A stretch of DNA of 64,000 nt from Streptomyces atratus. Its GTDB lineage: Bacteria; Actinomycetota; Actinomycetes; Streptomycetales; Streptomycetaceae. The notes under the pieces are model-generated. The model made no database searches. It saw only the letters and a list, made by a program, of their open reading frames with translations, and was not told where the DNA came from. The position numbers and the translations under genes were made by a program. The stretch spans positions 62,001 to 126,000 of the forward strand of contig NZ_BMRN01000016.1 of assembly GCF_014648655.1 (NCBI RefSeq). The letters are read 5' to 3'. This document shows positions 8,050 to 16,359 of the stretch, in pieces. Position 1 is the stretch's first letter, and each line of letters opens with the position of its first letter.

Positions 8050-9144
8050 TCAGGACCCGTGCGCCGCCGTGTCGTGGGCGGCCGACTCCTTCGCCGTCTT
8101 GCCCGGCACGGTGTCACCCGAAGCGGTCTTGTCCGGCGCGGGCTTGTCCTGCGCGGGCTTGTCCTGCGCGGGCTTGTCGTGGGTCGTCATGTCGTGCGGG
8201 TCGTACCCCGGCACGGTGCCGTCCGCCTTGGCGACCAACAGCAGTCCGGCCATGCCCGTGTCGGAGTGGCTCTGCACATGGCAGTGGTACATCCAGGCAC
8301 CGGCGCCGACGTGTTCGCCCGCGATGACCTGGAAGCCGAAGGAGTCCGCCGGGCCGACGATCTTTGTGTCGATCACGCGGCTCGGGTCGTCGGGGCCGGT
8401 GAGCAGACCGGTCCGGTTGTCCGCCCAGCGATGACCGTGGATGTGGAACGTGTGGTAAAAGTCGCCGTGCGTGATCATGACCACTTCGAGCCGGTCCCCC
8501 ACGGTGGCCTCGAAGTCGGGTGCCTCGTGGGCCGCCTTGTTGTTGATCGTCATGTCGTTGAAGACGATCGTGATCGTCTTGTCCGGCAGGATGTCACCCT
8601 TGCGCCGGACGATCACCGGACCGTACAGGCCCTTCCGGATGCCGCCGGTGCCGTGATCCGTACCGACGACGTGGTCGTGGTAGTGCCAGTAGCCCGCACT
8701 GCCCGGCTGCCAGGTGCCGTCCTTGCGCCGGCCCGGCACATGGGTGCGCCAGGTGTATGTGCGGGTGCCGCCCGGTTCGACGATGCTCTTGTTCAGCCGG
8801 GTGCCGTCGCTCGCGATGTCGTAGTCGACGCCGTGCACATGAAGGCTGGCCGGCACATCCATGGTGTTCTCGAACTCGATGTGCAGGGTGTCGCCCTCGT
8901 TGATCTCGATGAGCGGTCCCGGGATCGACGCCTTGCCCTTCTCCAGGCCATATCCCATCCGACCGTCCGTCAGCTTCTCCGCGTACAGCTTGAGATGGCG
9001 GACGACACCTCCGGCCGGGGCGGTCTTGGGCGGGGGTTCCGCCGAGCTGGCCTCGATCGTACCGAGCGACAACGATGTCACTCCGGTGGCTGCCGCCACT
9101 CCACCGCCGACCAGAATCCGCCGGTTGAAGCTCCTTCTGTCCAT
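8050..9144 (-). CDS. Two-domain (small) laccase, Tat-exported
   Basis: A 364-residue multicopper oxidase of the Streptomyces small-laccase type, which works as a trimer outside the cell and oxidises phenols and metals while reducing oxygen to water. The N-terminus has a Tat signal (RRSFNRRILVGGG, then AAATGVTSLS). Copper-binding motifs are complete: HVHGVDYD, HYHDHV, HTFHIHGH, and HCHVQSHSDTGM with the type-1 Cys, His and Met. The last 45 residues are a low-complexity tail with repeats of DKPAQ, unusual for the family. The ATG at 9144 follows GGGGAG. It is convergent with the SNF2 gene and divergent from the PQQ-type dehydrogenase gene. Confidence 0.92.
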   Translation of the reverse strand: MDRRSFNRRILVGGGVAAATGVTSLSLGTIEASSAEPPPKTAPAGGVVRHLKLYAEKLTDGRMGYGLEKGKASIPGPLIEINEGDTLHIEFENTMDVPASLHVHGVDYDIASDGTRLNKSIVEPGGTRTYTWRTHVPGRRKDGTWQPGSAGYWHYHDHVVGTDHGTGGIRKGLYGPVIVRRKGDILPDKTITIVFNDMTINNKAAHEAPDFEATVGDRLEVVMITHGDFYHTFHIHGHRWADNRTGLLTGPDDPSRVIDTKIVGPADSFGFQVIAGEHVGAGAWMYHCHVQSHSDTGMAGLLLVAKADGTVPGYDPHDMTTHDKPAQDKPAQDKPAPDKTASGDTVPGKTAKESAAHDTAAHGS

Positions 9145-9441
9145 GTCGAACTCCCCACTGCACTAAGGAATTTACGGAGTTTTTGCGAACTTGCCCAGAA
9201 CGCGGAGACTGCGTAGACCGCGGAGGTTACGGAGGTTACGGGGATTGCGGCGGCTTCAGAGGTAGCAGAGGTTGGCAGGGCACACGTGCCGCCCGGACGG
9301 CCCACACCGTAGCCGGGGGATCTTTGTTTATCCACACCCAGGACAAAGTTCGTGCCATTGCTGCCATAGCTATTGGCGAGCCGCGAAAAGAGGTCTAGCT
9401 TCATCCGCTGTTGCAGTGACCAAAGAGGGGTGGGTGACCAC
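9145..9441. other. Divergent promoter region with a 9-bp periodic repeat
   Basis: This 297-base region lies between the laccase gene and the ThuA/PQQ gene. It contains a degenerate run of 9-base units (see 9212-9283). I could not identify clear promoter hexamers. Confidence 0.45.
9212..9283. repeat. Degenerate 9-bp tandem repeat
   Basis: CGGAGGTTA is repeated exactly at 9221-9229 and 9230-9238, and weaker copies continue in the same 9-base step on both sides (CGGGGATTG, CGGCGGCTT, CAGAGGTAG, CAGAGGTTG). The period of nine would give a repeating tripeptide if translated, but no start and ribosome site of quality is seen. Confidence 0.55.
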
Positions 9442-11934
9442 ATGCAGCGCACACCACATCACAGGTCCAGATCGCGACGCGGACTTGCGGTGGCCCTGGT
9501 GGCCGGCGCACTGACCGCTTCCCTGCTCGGCGGCAACGCCGCCAGCGCCAGACCCTATCCGGAACCGCCGCGAAGCCTTGCGACAACGTTGTCCCTGCCG
9601 TCGCCGCCGGGCGGCGCCAACGTCAAGGTGCTGGTGTTCCATGCCTCCGCCACCGCGGAGTCCCCGACCGTCGACGCCGGGATCGCGGCGATCGAGAAGA
9701 TCGGGCTCACCGGGCCGGAGGCCGGTCGGTTCCGGACCGTCGCCACCGACGACCCGGCCGTCTTCACCAACGGCAAGCAGCTCGGCAAGTACAACGCCGT
9801 CGTCTTCCTGACCGGTGGCGGCGATGTGCTCGACCCGGAGCAGGAGGCCGGTCTCGAGGCGTACATGGAGGCGGGCGGCGGATTCCTCGGCATCCACGAC
9901 GCGGCGCGCACCGAGCCTTACTCGGACTGGTTCACCGGCCTGATCGGAGCCCGTCCGGCAGCCGGCAGCCCAACCACCGTGCAGCGTGCGACGGTTGAGA
10001 TCGGAGACCGGCAACATCCGGCGACCAAGAATCTTCCGCTGGAGTGGAAGCGCCCGGACAAGTGGCTTAACTGGACGAAGAACCCGTCCGGCGATGTGCA
10101 CACCGTGGCGCGCGTCCGGGAGATCACGTACAAGCCGGGCGCGAGCGCCAACGGCTGGGACCACCCGGTCTCCTGGTGCCGGGACTACGACGGCGGCAGG
10201 TCCTTCTACACGGCGATGGGCGGTACGGCCGACAGCTTCGCGGAGACCGACTTCCGCGACCATCTGCGGGGTGCGCTCGACTGGACGACGCGGATCTCGC
10301 AGGCCGACTGCAAGGCGACGATCACCTCCAACTACAAGGCGGAGCGCGTCACCCAGCCCAATCAGCCGGGCCACAACGACCAGATCGGCGAGCCGCACGG
10401 CCTGGTTGCCGCCCCGGACGGGCGGGTGCTGTACATCGGGCGCGGTGGCGCCGACAGCAGCAAGCCGGTCGTCATCGACTGGAACAACCCGGACATCGGC
10501 AAGGGTCTGGGACAGATCCATGTCTACGACCCGAAGACCAAGAAGGTCACCCTCGCCGGTGAGCTGACGATCTTCGGCAACAAGGGTGGCGGCGACGAAC
10601 TGGTCAAGGTCGAGGAGGGGCTGCTCGGGATCGAGCTGGACCCGGACTTCGAGAAGAACGGCTGGGTGTATCTGCACTACACACCCCACTCGAAGATCGA
10701 CCGCGACAAGCAGATGGCGGTACGTCAGGTCTCCCGCTTCACCCTCGATCCGGCCACCAACAAGCTCGATCTGTCCTCCGAGAAGGTGCTGTTGCACTGG
10801 CCCGTCCAGATCCACAGCTGCTGCCACGCGGGCGGCGGGATGGCCTGGGACTCCAAGGGCAACCTTTACATCGCGACCGGTGACAACAACTCCTCCGGAT
10901 TCAGCGACGGTTACTCCGGAAACAACCCGCAGCCGAACTACAAGGGCGTCTCCTTCGCCGATGCCCGGCGCACCGCGGGCAACACGAACAACCTCAACGG
11001 GAAGATCCTGCGGATCCACCCCGAGGACGACGGCACGTACACACTGCCCGAGGGCAACCTCTTCACCGGCAAGGAGCCCGATGAAGGCGGCGGCAAGACC
11101 CGCGGCGAGATCTATGTGATGGGGGTGCGCAACCCCGCCCGGATCTCCGTCGACAAGACCACCGACACGCTGTACGCGGGCTGGGTCGGCCCCGACGCGG
11201 GTTCGCCGAGCACCACCTGGGGTCCGGCCAAGTACGACACGTTCGCCGCGATCACCAAGGCGGGCAACCACGGCTGGCCGTACTGCATGGGCAACAAGCA
11301 GCCCTACCGGGACCGCAATCTGCCCGACCCGAGCACGCCGCTCGGCTGGTACGACTGCGACCACCCCAAGAACGAGTCTCCGAACAACGACGGCCTGGTG
11401 AACCTGCCGCCCATCACGTCCAACACCATCTGGTACTCGCCGCAGGGCGGTGGCGTGGACTATCCGCGCGACGCGAACGGCATCCCGAGCTACAAGGTGG
11501 AGGAGCAGAAGCAGCTGCTCCCGTGGCTCAAGGGCGGCGGTCAGGCCACGATGAACGGCCCGGTCTACCGGTACGACGCGGCGAGCACCAGCGCCGACAA
11601 ATGGCCCTCCTACTGGGACGGCAAGTGGTTCGTCGGTGACTTCTACGACGGCACCCAGCCGCGGCACGCCGTGCTCACCGACCCGAAGACGGTCGGCAAG
11701 GGCGGTCTGCCCACGCACGCCGAGTCCCTGAAGAAGATCATCCCGGTCGGCGCGGACGGCATCCGCAACCTGATGGACTGGAAGTTCGCCCTGGACGGTT
11801 CGCTGTACGTCCTCGACTACGGGCGCGGCTTCTTCACCTCCGACTCCAAGTCCGCGCTGTGGCGTGTGACGTACAAGGGCGGCGGTCCGACCCCGGCTGC
11901 CGAGGATCTGGCCAGGAAGGCGGCAGTGCAGTGA
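9442..11934 (+). CDS. Secreted ThuA-domain / PQQ-type glucose-sorbosone dehydrogenase fusion
   Basis: An exported protein of about 830 residues. After a signal peptide (RRGLAVALVAGALTASLLGG) comes a ThuA domain (about 45-270: VKVLVFHASA, GGGFLGIHDA, WCRDYDGGRSFYTAMG). A six-bladed propeller of the glucose/sorbosone dehydrogenase family follows (about 310-815: EPHGLVAAPDGRVLYIGRGG, GLLGIELDPDF, LNGKILRIHP, LDYGRGFF). Such propellers oxidise sugars with PQQ. ThuA domains occur with sugar oxidation genes, including 3-keto-sugar chemistry. The text HSCCHAGGGMAWD has adjacent cysteines. ATG 9442 is preferred; GTG 9430 is in frame too. The stop overlaps the next start by four bases (GTGA), so the pair is coupled. 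Confidence 0.85.
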   Translation: MQRTPHHRSRSRRGLAVALVAGALTASLLGGNAASARPYPEPPRSLATTLSLPSPPGGANVKVLVFHASATAESPTVDAGIAAIEKIGLTGPEAGRFRTVATDDPAVFTNGKQLGKYNAVVFLTGGGDVLDPEQEAGLEAYMEAGGGFLGIHDAARTEPYSDWFTGLIGARPAAGSPTTVQRATVEIGDRQHPATKNLPLEWKRPDKWLNWTKNPSGDVHTVARVREITYKPGASANGWDHPVSWCRDYDGGRSFYTAMGGTADSFAETDFRDHLRGALDWTTRISQADCKATITSNYKAERVTQPNQPGHNDQIGEPHGLVAAPDGRVLYIGRGGADSSKPVVIDWNNPDIGKGLGQIHVYDPKTKKVTLAGELTIFGNKGGGDELVKVEEGLLGIELDPDFEKNGWVYLHYTPHSKIDRDKQMAVRQVSRFTLDPATNKLDLSSEKVLLHWPVQIHSCCHAGGGMAWDSKGNLYIATGDNNSSGFSDGYSGNNPQPNYKGVSFADARRTAGNTNNLNGKILRIHPEDDGTYTLPEGNLFTGKEPDEGGGKTRGEIYVMGVRNPARISVDKTTDTLYAGWVGPDAGSPSTTWGPAKYDTFAAITKAGNHGWPYCMGNKQPYRDRNLPDPSTPLGWYDCDHPKNESPNNDGLVNLPPITSNTIWYSPQGGGVDYPRDANGIPSYKVEEQKQLLPWLKGGGQATMNGPVYRYDAASTSADKWPSYWDGKWFVGDFYDGTQPRHAVLTDPKTVGKGGLPTHAESLKKIIPVGADGIRNLMDWKFALDGSLYVLDYGRGFFTSDSKSALWRVTYKGGGPTPAAEDLARKAAVQ

Positions 11935-14162
11935 GACACCGTTCGGTCTTCTCGCGACAGCGGTACCGGCCCAAGCAGTTGTGGCTCGCCCTGCTGGGTT
12001 CGTTCCTGATGGTGCTGGGGCTGACCTCGACGGCGGCCTACGGCCGTACGGCGGCTCCCGCCGCTGCGGCGGCCGACCAGGTCCTCACCTGGACGGCGGG
12101 CGACCCCATCGACCATTATCTGTCCGCTCCGAAGACCGCGGTGGCCGGCAAGGCGACCATCGTCTTCGAGAACAGCGCGGCGACCGGCAACACCACGGGG
12201 ATGCCGCACACCCTCACGTTCATCGTCTCGGACCCGGAGTTCAACAACGACGTCACGCTGAACATCCTGGCCAACCCGGCCGACGACCAGGGCGGCAGGC
12301 ACACCGCCGAGGTCACGCTCTCCCCCGGCCGGTACTTCTACCGCTGCACCATGCCGGGGCACGAGGCGATGCAGGGCATTCTCACCGTGACGGACGGCGG
12401 CGGTACGGACACCACCGCGCCCGAGACCTCTGCGAAGGTCGACGGCGACAAGAACGCCGACGGCGCGTACATCGGTCAGGCGACGGTCGCTCTCTCGGCG
12501 ACCGACGACAGCTCCGGTGTCGACACCGTCGAGTACGCGGTCGGGGCGGACGGCGCCTGGCAGCCGTACACCGCACCGATCGTGGTGAACGAGGTCGGGA
12601 CGCACACGATCCGGTACCGCGCCACCGACAAGGCGGGCAACACGGCAGCGGAGAAGTCGGTCGGCTTCGCGGTCGCCGCGCCGCCGACGGACGACAGGAC
12701 GCCACCGGAGACCTCGGCGACCGTGTCCGGTGAGAAGGACGACCAGGGGCGGTACCTGGGGATGGCGACGGTCACCGTGACCGCCTCCGACACCGGGTCC
12801 GGCGTCAACACCATCGAGTACGCGACCGGGGCGGACGGCGCCTGGCAGCCGTACACCGCGCCCGTGATGGTGCACGAGACCGGCACGCACCAGGTCCGCT
12901 ACCGGGCCACCGACAAGGCCGGCAACGCGGCGGCCGAGAAGTCGGTCGACTTCACGGTCGTCGCACCGCCGACGCAGGACAAGACGCCGCCGGAGACCTC
13001 GGCCGAGGTCAAGGGCGACAAGAACTCCGACAACGCGTACATCACCAGCGCCAAGGTGACGGTCACCGCGACCGACGCCGAGTCGGGCGTGGACAAGGTC
13101 GAGTACTCGCTCGACGGCGGCCCGTACCTCGCGTACACCACCACCGTCATCGTCGACCGCGTCGGCTATCACACCGTCGCCCACCGGGCGACGGACAAGG
13201 CCGGCAACACCTCCGTGGCCAAGCAGGTGTCGTTCACCGTCGCGGAGAGCGGGGGCGTACCGGCGCCGAACTGCCCGGAGTTCGACGAGCGGCTCACCGT
13301 CATCGTCGGCACGGTCGACACCGGGGTCCCCAACCGCATCACCGGCAACCGCTGCACCATCAATGAGCTGATCGAGGACGAGAAGGACTGGTCGTCGCAC
13401 GCGCTGTTCCTCAAGCACGTCGACAGCGTCCTCGACAAGCTGCTCGCCGCCGGTGTGATCGACGCCCGTGAGCACAAGAAGATCTACCGGGCGGCCAAGC
13501 AGTCGGGGATCGGCATGCCGGGCCAGGACGAGGGCTACAAGAAGCTCTTCGACGGCACGGCGGAGTCCTTCGCCAAGTGGCAGCAGGTCGGCGGCGGGAA
13601 GTTCGGGCTGAACCCGGACGGCACGATCACCAGCTCCACCGCTGTCGACGGCATGGGCATGCTCTGGTTCCCGGGCCGGCAGTACGGCGACTTCTCGCTC
13701 AAGCTCCAGTGGCGGGACGACGCCCCCGGCACGGGCAACGCCAACAGTGGTGTGTTCGTCCGCTTCCCTGACGTCCACGACAACCCGGAGGAGTCGCGTC
13801 CGGAGTGGGTCGCCATCAAGTACGGCCATGAGGTGCAGATCCTCGACCGTCCGGACGGCGACATGTACAAGACCGGCTCGGTCTACGGCTTCGACCGGAT
13901 CGGTCTGGCCGGCGCCGGAGTCACGCCCAAGGGCACCTGGAACGACTACGAGATCCGGGTGGTGGACCAGCACTACTCGGTCTACCGCAACGGTGTCCTG
14001 CTGAACGAGTTCGACAACAACGGCGGCCAGGTCTTCGAGCCGCCGCGGGGCGACGACCCGGGCACCGACGGCCGGCGGTACGCCTCCGGTTACATCGGAC
14101 TCCAGGTCCACAGCACCACGGACGTGGTCTCGTACCGCGACATCCGGATCAAGGAACTGTAG
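11931..14162 (+). CDS. Secreted cupredoxin / triple Ig-like / DUF1080 protein
   Basis: A 743-residue exported protein in four parts. The signal or anchor is LWLALLGSFLMVLGL. A cupredoxin domain (about 45-155) has a full type-1 copper set: His in MPHTLTF, then Cys, His and Met in YRCTMPGHEAM. Three near-identical Ig-like (OmpL47-type) modules follow, each with a version of TVEYAVGADGAWQPYTAPIV and ending YRATDKAGN. A linker with two cysteines precedes the C-terminal DUF1080 (3-keto-disaccharide hydrolase-like, LamG fold) domain, about 540-743. The GTG at 11931 lies within the previous stop (GTGA) and follows GGAAGG. The copper site suggests it accepts electrons from the coupled dehydrogenase; that is inference. 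Confidence 0.82.
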   Translation: MRHRSVFSRQRYRPKQLWLALLGSFLMVLGLTSTAAYGRTAAPAAAAADQVLTWTAGDPIDHYLSAPKTAVAGKATIVFENSAATGNTTGMPHTLTFIVSDPEFNNDVTLNILANPADDQGGRHTAEVTLSPGRYFYRCTMPGHEAMQGILTVTDGGGTDTTAPETSAKVDGDKNADGAYIGQATVALSATDDSSGVDTVEYAVGADGAWQPYTAPIVVNEVGTHTIRYRATDKAGNTAAEKSVGFAVAAPPTDDRTPPETSATVSGEKDDQGRYLGMATVTVTASDTGSGVNTIEYATGADGAWQPYTAPVMVHETGTHQVRYRATDKAGNAAAEKSVDFTVVAPPTQDKTPPETSAEVKGDKNSDNAYITSAKVTVTATDAESGVDKVEYSLDGGPYLAYTTTVIVDRVGYHTVAHRATDKAGNTSVAKQVSFTVAESGGVPAPNCPEFDERLTVIVGTVDTGVPNRITGNRCTINELIEDEKDWSSHALFLKHVDSVLDKLLAAGVIDAREHKKIYRAAKQSGIGMPGQDEGYKKLFDGTAESFAKWQQVGGGKFGLNPDGTITSSTAVDGMGMLWFPGRQYGDFSLKLQWRDDAPGTGNANSGVFVRFPDVHDNPEESRPEWVAIKYGHEVQILDRPDGDMYKTGSVYGFDRIGLAGAGVTPKGTWNDYEIRVVDQHYSVYRNGVLLNEFDNNGGQVFEPPRGDDPGTDGRRYASGYIGLQVHSTTDVVSYRDIRIKEL

Positions 14163-14174
14163 CCCGGACCGGCA

Positions 14175-15254
14175 TCAGGTGGCCGTGGCCGCATGCTGAG
14201 GCATGTGGTCACGGCCTCCCGGGTGCCGGTGGCGCCATACCCAGAACACCGTGCAGGAGACCAGCGCCCATCCGGTGAGCACCAGGTACGGGAAGACCCG
14301 CTGGTGCCCCTGGTAGTAGACGGCGGCGTGCTGGGCGTTGACCGAGGCGCCCGGGGGAAGCCAGCGGCCGATGAAGCCGAGCACCGACGGCAGCAGCGGC
14401 CAGGACACCGCACCACCGGAGGACGGGTTTCCGAGCATCACCATCAGTCCCCAGGTGGGGATCATCGCCCAGCGCCCGATCAGGGTGTTGAACATCGTGA
14501 AGACCATGCCCGTGGTGAACATGGTGAAGGCGAGGATGAACCACGACTGGACGAACGGCAGGTCGACGGAGCCGAGCAGCCAGTCCACCACGGCGGCGAT
14601 GGAGAACCCGCCGAGCAGGGCGTAGGCGACGGTGAACGCGACCCGCTCCAGTGGCTCCAACGCCTTGGCGTGCACACTCAGCTGGATCGCGCCGACGAAC
14701 CCGACGATCACCGCGGCGAGCGAGATGTAGAAGAGAGCGAGGCCGCGCGGATCGCCCCGCTGCAAGGGCTTCACGTCCGTGACCTTCACCGGCACATGGG
14801 CCGCTTGCCCCACCTTCAGCGTGGACTCGGCGAGCAGCTGGGCGACCGACGCTCCGGACGCGCTCGCGACGTCCAGGCCGACCCCGCCGTTCTCGGACCG
14901 CAGGACGGCGAAGATCTTCTGCTCCTCCAGGGCGATGCGGGCCCGGGCCCCGGTGGCGTACTCGTGCAGCACCAGCGAGGTGTCGAGCGCGCCCTCCAGC
15001 CGGTCGAGGAAGACCTTGTCGCGCGGGGTGTCGAGGTGGCCGACCACGGCGGCCGGGATGTTGCGCGGGGTCGGGTTGGCCATCGCGTACGTGTAGGAGC
15101 CCGCGAAGAGACCGGCTGCGGCCGCGATGATGAACAGGAGCACGAGGGCGGGCAGATACGGGGACGCCTTGAACGCCGCCCAACGGTCACCGCGAGCCGG
15201 GGGCCGGGCATGTTCCCCTCGCGGGGTGACGGGCTCCAGGTCGGGTGCGCTCAT
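14175..15254 (-). CDS. DUF3533-type multi-pass membrane protein
   Basis: A 359-residue membrane protein. A first membrane segment (LPALVLLFIIAAAAGLFAGS) is followed by an extracytoplasmic domain of about 170 residues and then a block of five or so segments (FYISLAAVIVGFVGAIQLS, WFILAFTMFTTGMVFTMFN, YLVLTGWALVSCTVFWVW). This topology matches DUF3533/SNG1 and the YhgE/Pip family, related to ABC-2 permeases; roles suggested for the group are export or drug tolerance. The ATG at 15254 overlaps the stop of the LigD-type polymerase gene by four bases, so it is translated with it, although no functional link to repair is known. Confidence 0.75.
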   Translation of the reverse strand: MSAPDLEPVTPRGEHARPPARGDRWAAFKASPYLPALVLLFIIAAAAGLFAGSYTYAMANPTPRNIPAAVVGHLDTPRDKVFLDRLEGALDTSLVLHEYATGARARIALEEQKIFAVLRSENGGVGLDVASASGASVAQLLAESTLKVGQAAHVPVKVTDVKPLQRGDPRGLALFYISLAAVIVGFVGAIQLSVHAKALEPLERVAFTVAYALLGGFSIAAVVDWLLGSVDLPFVQSWFILAFTMFTTGMVFTMFNTLIGRWAMIPTWGLMVMLGNPSSGGAVSWPLLPSVLGFIGRWLPPGASVNAQHAAVYYQGHQRVFPYLVLTGWALVSCTVFWVWRHRHPGGRDHMPQHAATAT

Positions 15255-16282
15255 GCATCGCCGTCCTCGTCGTGCCGGGCCCTGCTCGGCTGGACCCGTT
15301 TCGGTTCGCCCGGCATCTTCGGGTATTCCGGCGGGTACGGCAGGTCGCCGAGGCCGCGCTCCCGCTCGTCCCGGTCCGCCAGCTCCAGCAGCCTGTCGAG
15401 CCGGAAGGCGTGTTCGTCCATGTCCGCGTGCGCGTCGCCCACCTCGGCGTAGCGCTTCGGCATGGTCCTGATGTCGAAGTCGCCCGGTTCGGCGTCGTCG
15501 ATCTCCTCCCAGCGCAGCGGGGCGGAGACCGGGGCGTGCGGAAAGGGGCGTACGGAGTAGGCGGAGGCGATCGTGCGGTCGCGGGCGGTCTGGTTGTAGT
15601 CGACGAAGATCCGCTCGCCGCGCTCCTCCTTCCACCAGGCGGTGGTCACCCGGTCCGGCATCCTGCGTTCCAGTTCGCGCCCGGCGGCGATGGCGGCGCG
15701 CCGGACCTCGGTGAAGGTCCACTGCGGCTCGATGGGCACGAAGACATGGATGCCGCGGCCGCCGGAGGTCTTGGGCCAGCCGCGCAGAGCGTGGTCGTCG
15801 AGCACGGACCGCAGCTCATGGACGGCCCTCACCGCGTCGGCGTAGTCCGTACCGGGCTGCGGGTCGAGGTCGATGCGCAGCTCGTCCGGATGGTCGGTGT
15901 CGGCGCTCCGGACCGGCCAGGGGTGGAAGGTGAGCGTGCCGAGGTTGGCGGCCCAGATGACGGCGGCGAGCTCGGTGGGGCAGATCTCGTCGGCCGGACG
16001 GCCGCTGGGGAACGCGATCCTGGCGGTGGGGATCCAGTCGGGGAGGTTCTTCGGGGCCCGCTTCTGGTAGAAGAACTCGCCTGCGACACCGTCCACGAAG
16101 CGCTGGAGGGTGGTCGGCCGATTGCGCAGGGCGCGCGTGATGCCGGGGCCCACGGCCAGGAAGTACTCGGCCACGTCCCTCTTCGTGTAGCCCTTTTCCG
16201 GGAAGTAGACCTTGTCCGGACTGGACAGCCGTACGGCCCGTCCGTCGGCTTCCAGCTCCACCGCTTTCCCCGCTGCACCCAT
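15251..16282 (-). CDS. LigD-type NHEJ polymerase/primase
   Basis: A stand-alone homologue (343 residues from ATG 16282) of the polymerase domain of bacterial LigD, an archaeo-eukaryotic primase fold that adds ribonucleotides to broken ends in non-homologous end joining. Catalytic features are present: the metal-binding DLD in LRIDLDPQPG (about 138-140), SGGRGIHVFVP (about 173), and the third acid in FVDYNQ (about 228). The N-terminal part (SSPDKVYFPEKGYTKRDVAEY) is typical. The frame is open to 16348, and no good ribosome site settles the start. It lies head-to-head with the ligase gene; Ku is not in the window. Confidence 0.88.
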   Translation of the reverse strand: MGAAGKAVELEADGRAVRLSSPDKVYFPEKGYTKRDVAEYFLAVGPGITRALRNRPTTLQRFVDGVAGEFFYQKRAPKNLPDWIPTARIAFPSGRPADEICPTELAAVIWAANLGTLTFHPWPVRSADTDHPDELRIDLDPQPGTDYADAVRAVHELRSVLDDHALRGWPKTSGGRGIHVFVPIEPQWTFTEVRRAAIAAGRELERRMPDRVTTAWWKEERGERIFVDYNQTARDRTIASAYSVRPFPHAPVSAPLRWEEIDDAEPGDFDIRTMPKRYAEVGDAHADMDEHAFRLDRLLELADRDERERGLGDLPYPPEYPKMPGEPKRVQPSRARHDEDGDA

Positions 16283-16359
16283 GACGGTCACGGTAGGCCT
16301 GGCTCGCATATGCCGCATATCGGGAGACGTGTGTCCACCCTTGGGCAAGAATCGGGGCC

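Noticed and set aside
9183..9398. Small Gly-rich protein from the 9-base repeat
   Set aside because: A translated 9-base repeat always gives a regular peptide; the start has no ribosome site and the frame has no family.
9370..11718. Long minus-strand open frame opposite the ThuA/PQQ gene
   Set aside because: Antisense shadow of the strongly supported plus-strand gene; no recognisable domains.
11817..14111. Long minus-strand open frame opposite the cupredoxin/DUF1080 gene
   Set aside because: Its Val/Gly/Arg-rich repeats simply mirror the Ig-like repeats on the coding strand.
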